From CAUZIZ01 sp965219855 (GTDB lineage Bacteria > Acidobacteriota > UBA6911 > RPQK01 > JAJDTT01), in NCBI GenBank assembly GCA_965219855.1, contig CBDCOR010000012.1, positions 558,001 through 622,000 on the forward strand: a DNA stretch of 64,000 bases, in the 5' to 3' direction. The translations under genes were made by a program, and so were the position numbers. Within the stretch, counting starts at the first letter, position 1. Every line of letters starts with the position of its first letter. The notes under the pieces are model-generated. The model was not told the origin of the DNA. It was given only the letters and a program-made list of their open reading frames with translations, and made no database searches. This document shows positions 33,270 through 41,732 of this stretch, piece by piece.

Positions 33270-34142
33270 CTAACCCTGCCACCTCGAAGGATTTATTCCA
33301 GGAGCCTCTCTAGGCATGTTGTCGGGTCGGTTGGGGAGATCGTACTCGATATTGCGGGAGTTCAAGCTGCCATAGAACCGACGAACCTCTGCCGGAAGCT
33401 TCTCGACCTTCGCGGGGTCGTAATCTTCGACTTCACCAATGGGGCTAGCCCATGTCGGTCGATAGGCGACAGCAAGCATCTGCCGGGGCCTGTCACTATA
33501 GTTCGGATAGTTACCATGAAAGACCTTTTGATTGATCACCACAGCGGATCCGGCCTTGCAGGTGACCATGACCTCCTCGCCATGGGATAGATACCGCTGA
33601 TAGGGATTGGCGTCACGGTGCAGCGAGAGATGGGATCGGGGAATTACCTTGAAAGGCGAACACTCGTCCGTCAAATCGTCCAGATAATACAACACCCGAA
33701 CCAGACAGGGGGAGCTGGCCTGCACACCAAAAATATTGGAACCGTAGGGCTGGGAGTCGGTGTGAATCGCTATCCCTGGATGGCCGGGTTCAGAGAGTGC
33801 ATATTGACAGGAGGTGCAAATCAAGTCATCCCCAAACAGGCCGCTCACAAAGTCGATCATCTCGGGCAGCGCGATCACACTGATCGCGCTCGGAGAATCC
33901 GTCCATTGGACGTTGACACAACCTCGCTGGTGCTCGCTGTAGTCAACCGCAGTGGTCGGCAACCCCGCCATCTCCTCCCGGGTCTTCTCAATCAATTCGG
34001 GAGATAGAAGGTTCGGTATCAACACATAGCCTTCCAGCTCAATCGATCGAATTCGCTCCGCCCTGGAGAGACTCGACCAATCGACGTCTGGAATCCGGGC
34101 CTGCGCAACGTTTTCTCGAGTGTTGGTGAATGACGTATCCAT
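33270..34142 (-). CDS. Phytanoyl-CoA dioxygenase (PhyH) family protein
   Basis: A 290-residue Fe(II)/2-oxoglutarate-dependent oxygenase. The facial triad is His127 and Asp129 (IAIHTDSQP) and His209 (KVFHGNYPN), with the 2-oxoglutarate Arg in SDRPRQM (218-220). VLYYLDDLTDECSPFKVIPRSH is the typical jelly-roll segment. The substrate is unknown. The gene is on the minus strand between DUF4202 and GWxTD and may be transcribed with them, though gaps of ~90 bp separate them. Confidence 0.92.
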   Translation of the reverse strand: MDTSFTNTRENVAQARIPDVDWSSLSRAERIRSIELEGYVLIPNLLSPELIEKTREEMAGLPTTAVDYSEHQRGCVNVQWTDSPSAISVIALPEMIDFVSGLFGDDLICTSCQYALSEPGHPGIAIHTDSQPYGSNIFGVQASSPCLVRVLYYLDDLTDECSPFKVIPRSHLSLHRDANPYQRYLSHGEEVMVTCKAGSAVVINQKVFHGNYPNYSDRPRQMLAVAYRPTWASPIGEVEDYDPAKVEKLPAEVRRFYGSLNSRNIEYDLPNRPDNMPREAPGINPSRWQG

Positions 34143-34237
34143 GCTTTGATTTCCTTCGGCGCAAAGACCAGGCTTGGGGCAGCCGCTCTTCGCAGCAAAC
34201 TCGGCGGGACTCTGTTTATGGCTCCAACTCCTATTTC

Positions 34238-35890
34238 CTACTTGCTAGCAGCCACCTGCAGCGGTCGCGCCACCTGGAACTTGTCCCTTGTTGTGATTTT
34301 TTGATCGTTGATTCGATCGTGAACCTCGACCTCGAGCGAATACGGCCCCGGCTCCAGGTCATTGATCGGAAGGTTGGCAATTAGAACCACCCTGTGACCG
34401 GAGAAGAACTGAATCGACTCCCCTGCCTCATCGGTTAAGTCAATGACAGTTTCCTCGCCACGGAAAACCTTGTAGCGAGCTTTCAAGGAGGGCTTCAAAG
34501 TGGCCTGGTCGAACGCGGCGTTGTAGACCTGAAGATAGACTCCCAGAGGTTTGCTGGGAGAAAAGCTCTTGCGGAGGCTGGGTCGAACGTGCACATCACC
34601 CAAGACAAACATATCCCTGTCGGGGGCTTCATCCAAGATCCAGAGTGCCTCTGACAGGATCATGGAGCTCGCCTTCAATTGATCTCCGCCGTAGGCCGGG
34701 GCGGCAAGGGCCGTCCGAACCACTCCAACCCGCCCGCTTCGAACATCCTTTACTACCAGGTCGATTCGATAGCGCATCTTCCGATCGAGCGTCAGGATCT
34801 TCTGGTAGGTCGACTTCTTCAGCAATTGCTCCCGGAAAACTTTGGAGGAGAACGACTGGTAGACATCGTCGTCGAATTCGTCGACTACGCGCTTGGTGAT
34901 GCTGGTTACGATCCCGTAGACCGCTAACTTGGCTACCTGCTGTCCCTTTTCCGGCGCGAAGCTGATTTCCTTGTTGTCGAACTCGATCGTGACGGGAACC
35001 AGAACAGCATCATCGTTCAGCTTGAAGTAATCCTTTCGAACTTCGAAGGGCAGAGTCTCGTAACCAACCGAGATATTGACCAATTCCTTCAAGTCGTTGT
35101 ATCTGATCGCCTTGGGAGCCTTGATCTTGGTATAGAGCTCGAAGCGATCGAACGGATCATCCTTCTGGCGTGTTGCCATGTAGGGATAGTTGCGTTGTCT
35201 GCCTGGCGAAAAAAACGGACGATCCTTCTTCTCCAGGAGGCCCATCTCCTCGGCCAAAGTCAGGCCAGCGCCGGGCAGATAGAGAAGCGCATCCTTTTCA
35301 TCTGCATTCAAAGCCAGACGGTACTCGCCGGTCATGGACGCGTCCACGAACTCCAGTTCGATTTCCTGTCCGATTCCTTCGATATATCGATAACGCCAGA
35401 CCTCGAACGGATAGGTAGACGTCACTCCCCCACCTTCGTGCATGGGGCGTTCGTAAAAGCCACCGCCGGCGCGGGAAGTTATCTGGGTCGGTGGACCATG
35501 GATGATATAGGTGCGCCCTCGATCAGTCTTCCAACCGGGTAAACCACTCGGGAATCGCTCATTGGTATAGGCGATGCGTCGATAGTGTTCCTCTTTGTAC
35601 TCATTGGCCGCCGTGCGGAGATCGGGATCACGCCGATGCCAGAATTGTTCGATGAACTGCTCTTTCTCGTCCGCAGTTGTGAGCTTGCCGAAGACGTTTT
35701 CCTCCTCTTCGGTAATGATGTAGACAACGTCTTCGCTCAACCACTTCTTGTAGTAGTCTTCGTACTCTTCCTGCTTCAACGCTTCGGTCCTCTTTTCCTT
35801 GTTCTTATCCTTCCCCAGTAGCTCTGAGGTTGGGAAGAAAGAAACAAAGGCTGTAGCAACTAGAACCAACTGCACGACGATTCCAGACAT
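34238..35890 (-). CDS. GWxTD domain-containing secreted protein
   Basis: From the ATG at 35888-35890 (AAGGGGG site upstream) the 550-residue protein begins with a signal peptide (VVQLVLVATAFVSFFPTSE). The GWxTD domain follows: KKWLSEDVVYIITEEEENVFGKLTTADEKEQFIEQFWHRRDPDLRT, then GWKTDRGRTYIIHGPP near residue 130. The rest is beta-rich. The family is typical of Acidobacteriota and relatives, and its function is unknown. A TTG/ATG further upstream (35947) is open but has no ribosome site. Confidence 0.9.
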   Translation of the reverse strand: MSGIVVQLVLVATAFVSFFPTSELLGKDKNKEKRTEALKQEEYEDYYKKWLSEDVVYIITEEEENVFGKLTTADEKEQFIEQFWHRRDPDLRTAANEYKEEHYRRIAYTNERFPSGLPGWKTDRGRTYIIHGPPTQITSRAGGGFYERPMHEGGGVTSTYPFEVWRYRYIEGIGQEIELEFVDASMTGEYRLALNADEKDALLYLPGAGLTLAEEMGLLEKKDRPFFSPGRQRNYPYMATRQKDDPFDRFELYTKIKAPKAIRYNDLKELVNISVGYETLPFEVRKDYFKLNDDAVLVPVTIEFDNKEISFAPEKGQQVAKLAVYGIVTSITKRVVDEFDDDVYQSFSSKVFREQLLKKSTYQKILTLDRKMRYRIDLVVKDVRSGRVGVVRTALAAPAYGGDQLKASSMILSEALWILDEAPDRDMFVLGDVHVRPSLRKSFSPSKPLGVYLQVYNAAFDQATLKPSLKARYKVFRGEETVIDLTDEAGESIQFFSGHRVVLIANLPINDLEPGPYSLEVEVHDRINDQKITTRDKFQVARPLQVAASK

Positions 35891-36049
35891 GTCGCACCCC
35901 CTTGGCTGACTTCGATGGAGCGAGAACTCCAGGTCGGCGAGACTCACGGCAACAATTATATTACAAGTGAGATTAGGCTGTCTTGAGAGTTGACAGGTTC
36001 CACCACGCTCTGGGAGACTCTTGTGCCTTTAGATCAACAAGGGGGACCC

Positions 36050-36970
36050 GTGAAAGATCGACTGCAAGGAACCATCGCCAACCTGCCGATGGTTTTCACT
36101 GACCATGATCAAATAGATGAAGAAGCCCTGCGCCAGAACACCAGATCCTATCTGGAGAAGGGATTCAGGGCGATTTACCTGTTGGGGACGAGCGGGGAGA
36201 GCTTCAATGTGTCCCCGGATGAATACCGCCAGGCGGTCCGGGTCTTTGTCGAGGAAGCTGGCCCAGAGGTTCTCAAGATCGTCGGCTGTGCGACGCCGCG
36301 ATTGGGAGAAGCCGTCGAAACGGTCCAGTGGCTCAGCGATGCAGGAATCGATTGTGCGCTTGCCGTCCCTCCCTACTTCATCCCTCTGAGTTCGGGCGAA
36401 AGGACTGCGGCCCTCCGGACAATCGCCGAATCGTGCCCGGCCCTGGGCATCGTCCACTACAACACGGACTATGCCCCCGGTGTCCGCTTTCAGCCGGAGG
36501 ACTACGCCTCCCTGCTCGACATTCCCAACTTCTGGGGAACCAAGCAGGGCAATATGGACCAGCAATCCTGGGAGGGTCTTCAGCAGCACGCATCCTCACT
36601 TCGACATCTCACCCTGGACGACTGGATGGTTCGCTCGATGAAGCTTGGAGGCTACGGTGCCTTCTCGCTAATGACCAGCCTTGCACCCCAATTCGTGCGT
36701 CGCTGGTTCGAGGCCTGTGAAGCCCAGGACTGGCAAAAGGCGGAGGCCATGGATCAGGAGCTTCAGCGGTTCATGGATGGGCTCTATTGGCCCCTCAGTC
36801 GCAGGGGTTACACCGACGTGGCGGTCGACAAGGCCCTAATCGGGTGCTTCGGATTTCTCAGATCCAGCGATCCTCGCCCACCACTAAGACCCCTGTCTGC
36901 GGAAGACAAGAAGTGGGCATCCAGCCAGATCGACAATGAAGGGTATTTCGAAAGCGGGAGGCGGGGCTAG
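36050..36970 (+). CDS. DapA/NanA-family aldolase (dihydrodipicolinate synthase-like)
   Basis: A 306-residue TIM-barrel class I aldolase. LLGTSGESFNVSPDEYRQAV is the pyruvate-binding region, Tyr137 (VHYNTDYAPG) is the catalytic tyrosine, and Lys165 (FWGTKQGN) the Schiff-base lysine. Sequence divergence from true DapA suggests a sugar-acid or sialic-acid type substrate, which cannot be specified. GTG at 36050 follows AAGGGGG at ideal distance and is preferred over the TTG at 35990. The TAG stop lies in the CTAG that starts repeat locus d. Confidence 0.88.
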   Translation: MKDRLQGTIANLPMVFTDHDQIDEEALRQNTRSYLEKGFRAIYLLGTSGESFNVSPDEYRQAVRVFVEEAGPEVLKIVGCATPRLGEAVETVQWLSDAGIDCALAVPPYFIPLSSGERTAALRTIAESCPALGIVHYNTDYAPGVRFQPEDYASLLDIPNFWGTKQGNMDQQSWEGLQQHASSLRHLTLDDWMVRSMKLGGYGAFSLMTSLAPQFVRRWFEACEAQDWQKAEAMDQELQRFMDGLYWPLSRRGYTDVAVDKALIGCFGFLRSSDPRPPLRPLSAEDKKWASSQIDNEGYFESGRRG

Positions 36971-37225
36971 GCTGAAACTTCATCGAGCAGTGACCTGCGT
37001 AGGATGGGCATTCTTGCCCGTCGGTGTCCTCGACGGGCAGGAATGCCCGTCCTACAAGGGACATGCTGCTATCGATGTTCGTGGCTAAAGACGACCAAAG
37101 TTTCGTTCTCGAATGGGGCCAGAATTCCTGGGGGCCCCACTAACCTGAAGCTTCGCTTGGTAGGAGCTGGGAGTTTCGCGGGTTGTCGGCCGTGGAGGTG
37201 GCTTCCAGGCCGCCTCTACGAAGAA
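36967..37225. repeat. Modular intergenic repeat with an inserted 57-bp hairpin (locus d, minus orientation)
   Basis: Read on the minus strand, the unit begins CCCCATTCGAGAACGAAACT (37113 down), shares the core of locus a unit 1 (TCTTTAGCCACGAACATCGA, TAGCAGCATGTCC) and ends GATGAAGTTTCAGCCTAG at 36967. Where locus a has TTGTAGGACAC, this copy carries a near-perfect hairpin at 36999-37055 with ~25-bp arms. A second, degraded unit (37140-37225) follows, with a GGCTTCCAGGCCGCC arm. Confidence 0.75.
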
Positions 37226-37228
37226 CTA

Positions 37229-38002
37229 CTATCTCCCGGTGTAGCCACCATCCACCGGCAACAAGACTCCTGTAACCCAGCGCGACTCGTCGGAAGCCAG
37301 ATAGACCGCTGCGTGGGCGATGTCTTCCGGTTCGCCCAACCGACCTAGCGGATGAAGATCCAGCATCTCCTGCCACCCCTTCGAATCGGCCTTCAGCTTG
37401 TCGAACATCTCACGATTGATATCGGTCACGACGAAAGAAGGGTTGATGGCGTTGACCCTGACGTTGTGTTTCCCGAAATCAACCGCCATCTGACGGGTCA
37501 GAAGAGACACGGCTCCTTTTGAGGCACAGTAGGCGGGTCGAACCGGAAGCCCTACCAAACCCGCGATCGACGACATGTTGATGATGGACCCGCCTCCGCC
37601 CTGGATCATCCGGGGAATGAGCGCACGGCTCATGAGAAAGGCCCCCTTGGCGTTGACTCTCAGTGTTTCGTCCCAATCGGCTTCGCTCGTCTCGACCACG
37701 GTCTCCCGGGACGGAATCACCCCGGCATTGTTGACCAGGACGTCGATGCCCCCAAGGAGACTCCCGGCTTCCTCGCTGATTCTTTCCACGTCTGAGGAAC
37801 TTGCCACGTCGCCAATCACCGAGTATGCCTGTCCCCCCTGATCGCGGATGGACTGGACCGTTTTCTCGTTGGGCGCCAGGTTGACATCGATACAAACAAC
37901 AACGGCTCCCTCCAGTGCGAAACGGCGCACCACTGCCTCTCCCAATCCCATGGCCGAGCCTGTGACTATGGCGCTCTTCCCTTTTAGCCGTCCGTTTGGC
38001 AA
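37229..38002 (-). CDS. SDR family oxidoreductase
   Basis: A classical short-chain dehydrogenase. Seen: cofactor motif VTGSAMGLG, NNAG in VDVLVNNAGV-like context, the catalytic Ser in INMSSIAG, YCASK (Tyr-x-x-x-Lys), and C-terminal PEDIAHAAVYLASDESRWVTGVLLPVDGGY. The substrate is unknown. No ATG lies at the expected place. The best start is TTG at 38000-38002 (LPNGRLKGKSAIVTG). The frame stays open to 38131, but that extension is the translation of repeat locus e, so the native start may have been replaced by the repeat. Confidence 0.88.
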   Translation of the reverse strand: MPNGRLKGKSAIVTGSAMGLGEAVVRRFALEGAVVVCIDVNLAPNEKTVQSIRDQGGQAYSVIGDVASSSDVERISEEAGSLLGGIDVLVNNAGVIPSRETVVETSEADWDETLRVNAKGAFLMSRALIPRMIQGGGGSIINMSSIAGLVGLPVRPAYCASKGAVSLLTRQMAVDFGKHNVRVNAINPSFVVTDINREMFDKLKADSKGWQEMLDLHPLGRLGEPEDIAHAAVYLASDESRWVTGVLLPVDGGYTGR

Positions 38003-38005
38003 TGC

Positions 38006-38142
38006 TGCGTTGGCCTCATTCGAGAAAGAGACTTTGGGTCCGGTCGTAGCGGTGGTCTCCAGGCCGCCGGACTTCGAGCTAGAGGCTCGAAAAAAGACTT
38101 CGGCCTGGAGGCCAAAGCTACGTCCACCCAATGAAGTTCAGC
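38006..38142. repeat. Modular intergenic repeat unit (locus e)
   Basis: Starts CCTCATTCGAGAAAGAGACT (38014), has the core GTAGCGGTGGTCTCCAGGCC with the opposite arm GGCCTGGAGGCC as in locus c unit 1, and ends CAATGAAGTTCAGCTT near 38142. It abuts the SDR gene's first codons on one side and is 12 bp from the 3' end of the next gene on the other. Confidence 0.75.
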
Positions 38143-38154
38143 TTTGCACCTCAG

Positions 38155-39669
38155 TCATTCTATCTTGAAGGAGTAAAGCCTGGCCCGGCTGAAAATGAAC
38201 TTGAGCCGTACCTCTTTTCCTCCCAACCCGACGACATTCTTATTCGCCCCCCAGGAGACCTTGTGGTACACCCCTCCGGTTGGGGACAATTTCGAACTCG
38301 AGGCTTCATAGCCGCCAATCGGACTCCCCCCCTTATCCAGGACTTCGACCCGGAAATGGCCATTCGAATTGGGATTATCGTTGAAGATACCCTTCCAGGA
38401 AGCCATCGAGTCGTCTTTCCCGCCAGGTAGGATACCAACGTTGACATGGAGGCTAGTTCCTTTGAAATGAAGAGGTTTTGTCAGAACGTAGCCTTCCGCG
38501 GTCGCGTCCAGAGAGGTGAAGCCGTCCTCTCTGATCTTCATCAGGCCGACTTGCCCGGTGTGTTCTTCTCCCGGAGCGTTGTGAAGGTTGTCGAAGCCGG
38601 AGTAGTAGATCCAGACCTCCCCGTCCTTGACTACCGGCTCCGATACCGGGAAGACCATACCGCTGTCGAAGCTCTTACCGACATAGTGATTGACCATGTA
38701 TCCCAGCACGATAAAGGGTCTGCGGTACACGCTCCGTTCCCACTTGACACCATCACGGCTGGAGACGAGCTGCGCGTACATGGTCTGTTGGGCAGTATGG
38801 AACACCCAGACCAGACCCAGATACTGCGAACCATAGGGGAACGCCGACAGCCCATAGAACTCGGTTCCGGGCGGGTCGTTCTTATCGGGCTCCAGAACCA
38901 GACGGTCATCCCTCCAGTGAATGAAATCGTCACTGACCAGACGGGACACCTTACGCGGCCCTCCGGGGCTGGTCTTGTGATACAGCCAGTACTGCTTGGA
39001 GATGGGATCTCGTGTAACGCTGAAGGTATCCCCCGTAGCCCAGCAGGGAACCACTGGGTTATTGGGAATGTCGGTCCATCGAATCCCGTCCGCTGAAAAG
39101 GTGGACCAGATTCCGCACCGGTCGCGGTCCTCGGTCTGCCAATAAACCATCTTGAAACGACGGCTGGGATCGGTGTCGTTTCCATCGTCGATGACAGCGT
39201 GGCTCCAATTTGACCAGCGAAACAGGATGTTATTCGCCTTCGAACCCTGAAACTCAACCAGGTTGAGCTCGGGCTTCTCCCAATGGACTCCATCCTTGGA
39301 GACCGCATAGCAGATGAACTGATCGATATCTGAGGGAGTGCTCGCGGGAAGCGTGTTGTACCACATCTTGAACAGTTGGTCCTGTTCGTCGTAGACGACG
39401 CTTCCCGGCTGCAGGACGAGGTATCCCTCCCAGGGACGATCCGATTTCATGATGGGGTTCTCAGCGACCTTCTTGGGTCTGGTATTGTAAGCGCCCCCGC
39501 TACTCAGCCAGACTCGTTCCATGCGGTCAACGATCGCGTCGTCGACGAAGAGCTGGGCTCTGCTATCTATCTCGATTGCACCTTCCGCCTTGGCCTCTCC
39601 CAGGCTACAAAGCAGGACACCAGAGAGGGAGAAAATCGCAAAGCACGCCAAAACACCAAACCTGTTCAT
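38155..39669 (-). CDS. Secreted beta-propeller glycosidase-like protein (GH32/GH43-like fold)
   Basis: From ATG 39667-39669 (AAGGAAGGAAG site) the protein has 504 residues with a signal peptide (FGVLACFAIFSLSGVLLC). Repeated blades read like GH32/43/68 propellers: MKSDRPWEGYLVLQPGSVVYDEQDQLFKMWY, CYAVSKDGVHWEKPELNL, STFSADGIRWTDI, VSRLVSDDFIHWRDD and VSSRDGVKWER. The end (EVRLKFIFSRARLYSFKIE) is a jelly-roll-like strand set. The role is probably sugar-polymer binding or cleavage outside the cytoplasm, though catalytic acids cannot be assigned. A paralog lies at 49994. Confidence 0.8.
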   Translation of the reverse strand: MNRFGVLACFAIFSLSGVLLCSLGEAKAEGAIEIDSRAQLFVDDAIVDRMERVWLSSGGAYNTRPKKVAENPIMKSDRPWEGYLVLQPGSVVYDEQDQLFKMWYNTLPASTPSDIDQFICYAVSKDGVHWEKPELNLVEFQGSKANNILFRWSNWSHAVIDDGNDTDPSRRFKMVYWQTEDRDRCGIWSTFSADGIRWTDIPNNPVVPCWATGDTFSVTRDPISKQYWLYHKTSPGGPRKVSRLVSDDFIHWRDDRLVLEPDKNDPPGTEFYGLSAFPYGSQYLGLVWVFHTAQQTMYAQLVSSRDGVKWERSVYRRPFIVLGYMVNHYVGKSFDSGMVFPVSEPVVKDGEVWIYYSGFDNLHNAPGEEHTGQVGLMKIREDGFTSLDATAEGYVLTKPLHFKGTSLHVNVGILPGGKDDSMASWKGIFNDNPNSNGHFRVEVLDKGGSPIGGYEASSSKLSPTGGVYHKVSWGANKNVVGLGGKEVRLKFIFSRARLYSFKIE

Positions 39670-39828
39670 GATCACTTCCTTCCTTAGAGTTCCTCTTTTC
39701 TGCGGGATTCTATGCCCGATTGGGAGGGCGGTCAAGCTACACCACAGCGTCATCGCAGCCATCGAGATCTAGAGAATTGCGGTTAGGGCTGGCGCCGCAA
39801 GTGTGCTACCGTACCCGCGATCGTCTAG

Positions 39829-41698
39829 TCCCAAAAGAAGTAGATGAAAGTGGACTAAACCACATGTAAACACCTGAAATGCCAGACCTGACGGGTATTC
39901 TGGGGTTGTCAAAGAAACTTCAGAACAAGCCGAAAGGAGGCATTTCAGGTGAAGAAAAAGGATAGCGCAATCATCCGCAAACGGGAAGCAGAGGTTGCTC
40001 AGCGATTGAGCCCCAGCTGGAACGGTCAAGACCCGAAACCGGTGCTCTCGCCCGAGGTCATCAGCTACGAGGTCTCGGAGAAAACGGGTGCGGTCAGTTA
40101 CGGTGGTCTGGGGCTGCTGCAGCAGGTGGTGAAGTGGAGTGGGCTGGGGAAAGCCATTGACCAGGCGGTGACGCTGCTCAAACGCCACCAACCGTACCAC
40201 GAATCGGACCACGTCCTGAGCCTGATCTACAACGTGGCCACGGGCGGGACCCGCTATCAGGATATTGAACTGCGACGTCAGAGTGTGAGTTTCCTGGAGG
40301 CGGTGGGAGCCGAGAAGATCCCCGCCCCCAGCACGGCCGGAGACTTTGTGCGCCGCTTTGACGCGCCCGACGTGGTGGATCTGATGGAAGCCGTCAATGC
40401 CAGCCGCCTCAAGGTCTGGGCCCAACAACCGGCCCGTTTCTTCCAACGGGCGGAGATCGACGTGGATGGGACGATGGCCCCCACGAGCGGCGAATGCAAG
40501 GAAGGGATGGAGATCAGCTACGACGGGCAGTGGGGCTATGCGCCGCTGATCGTGACGCTGGCCAATACGGGAGAGGTGCTCTATGCGGTCAACCGCTCGG
40601 GCAACCGTCCCTCTCATGAGGGAGCGGCCGAATGGCTGGATCGGAGTATCGAGCTGGTTCGAGAGGCGGGTTTTCGGAAGGTGCGCCTGCGCGGGGACAC
40701 GGATTTTTCGCTGACGGCTCATTTTGACCGTTGGACGGAGGCGGGCGTGGAGTTTGACTTCGGGATCGACGCCCATCCGAGCTTCGTCAAGTGGGCGGAG
40801 GCGTTGCCAGAAGCGAGATGGAAAGAGCTGGGGCGCCCCAGCCAGGGGAAAGGAAAAGGGAAGAAGCGGCGCCAGCGGCGGGACAAAGTGAAGCCGGAGA
40901 TTGTCAAGAGACGCGGGTTCAAGACGCTGACGCTGGAACGGGAAGAGATTGCGGAGATCGACTACCGTCCGAGCAAAGCGAAGCGAACCTATCGGATGGT
41001 GATCTTGCGCAAGACGATCCTGGTCGAGAAAGGCCAGAAGCGGCTGCTGCCGCAGACGCGCTACCACTTTTATGTCACCAATATCTCGGCCAGAACGTTG
41101 GGAACGGCGGGAGTCGTACGGGAAAACAACCGGCGCTGCAACCAGGAGAACGTCATTGAACAACTCAAGAACGGAGTCGAGGCCCTGCGGATGCCCTCGG
41201 ATACGCTGGTAGCCAACTGGGCCTATCTGGTGATTGCGGCTCAAGCCTGGAATCTGAAGGCCTGGATGGGGTTGGTGCTGCCGGCGCGACTGCAAGCCCG
41301 AGAGCTGGTGAAGATGGAGTATCGCCGTTTCCTGCGAGAGGTCATTGAAATGCCCTGCCAGATTTTGCGCAGGGGCCGACAGTTGGTCTATCGGCTGCTG
41401 GATGTCAATGGTTGGAGCCGTCTTCCCTTGGAAGGCAGTAAGTGGTTGAAACACCGGCCAGCTACCTGAAACTGAAAGGAGATAAAGTAGCTCCGAGGGT
41501 CGCCAGAGCTGGGGCGAGGTGTCTCTACAAACGCCCCCCAAGAGGGCAGAATCGTTTTCCCTGAGCGATCGGCGTGGAGGACAGCTGAACACGTGCCTGT
41601 TCTGAGTGACTTCGCGCCGAAATTTAGAATTTAGGTCTCCAAAATGGCTCCTCGGAGCCGACAAAGGGGTCTATTTTCGAACTTGCGCTTATTTTGGG
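39829..41698 (+). mobile_element. IS1380-family element, copy 1 (1870 bp)
   Basis: Ends are TCCCAAAAGAAG (39829) and CTTATTTTGGG (to 41698), flanked by the 5-bp direct repeat TCTAG (39824-39828 and 41699-41703). It is nearly identical to copy 2 at 58733-60602, with only about five base differences seen. It carries an intact transposase and sits immediately before the MFS gene. A long antisense frame across it is a composition artefact. Confidence 0.92.
39949..41469 (+). CDS. IS1380-family transposase (copy 1)
   Basis: A 506-residue DDE transposase. Landmarks: YHESDHVLSLIYNVATGGTRYQDIELRR, the first catalytic Asp in IDVDGTMAPT, the second in RLRGDTDFSLT, and the C-terminal NQENVIEQLKNGVEALRMPSDTLVANWAYLVIAAQAWNLKAW with the catalytic Glu. 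GTG start at 39949 after AAAGGAGG. It differs from copy 2 by one residue near the C-terminus (RLPLEG versus RLLLEG). Confidence 0.95.
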   Translation: MKKKDSAIIRKREAEVAQRLSPSWNGQDPKPVLSPEVISYEVSEKTGAVSYGGLGLLQQVVKWSGLGKAIDQAVTLLKRHQPYHESDHVLSLIYNVATGGTRYQDIELRRQSVSFLEAVGAEKIPAPSTAGDFVRRFDAPDVVDLMEAVNASRLKVWAQQPARFFQRAEIDVDGTMAPTSGECKEGMEISYDGQWGYAPLIVTLANTGEVLYAVNRSGNRPSHEGAAEWLDRSIELVREAGFRKVRLRGDTDFSLTAHFDRWTEAGVEFDFGIDAHPSFVKWAEALPEARWKELGRPSQGKGKGKKRRQRRDKVKPEIVKRRGFKTLTLEREEIAEIDYRPSKAKRTYRMVILRKTILVEKGQKRLLPQTRYHFYVTNISARTLGTAGVVRENNRRCNQENVIEQLKNGVEALRMPSDTLVANWAYLVIAAQAWNLKAWMGLVLPARLQARELVKMEYRRFLREVIEMPCQILRRGRQLVYRLLDVNGWSRLPLEGSKWLKHRPAT

Positions 41699-41732
41699 TC
41701 TAGTGCAATAAGCGATCCCCAAACGAAAAACC

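Noticed and set aside
39769..41664. 631-codon minus-strand open frame across IS1380 copy 1 (and its twin at 58718-60568)
   Set aside because: Exactly antisense to an intact transposase, with Arg/His/Leu/Gln-rich composition and no ribosome site. It arises from the codon bias of the transposase gene.
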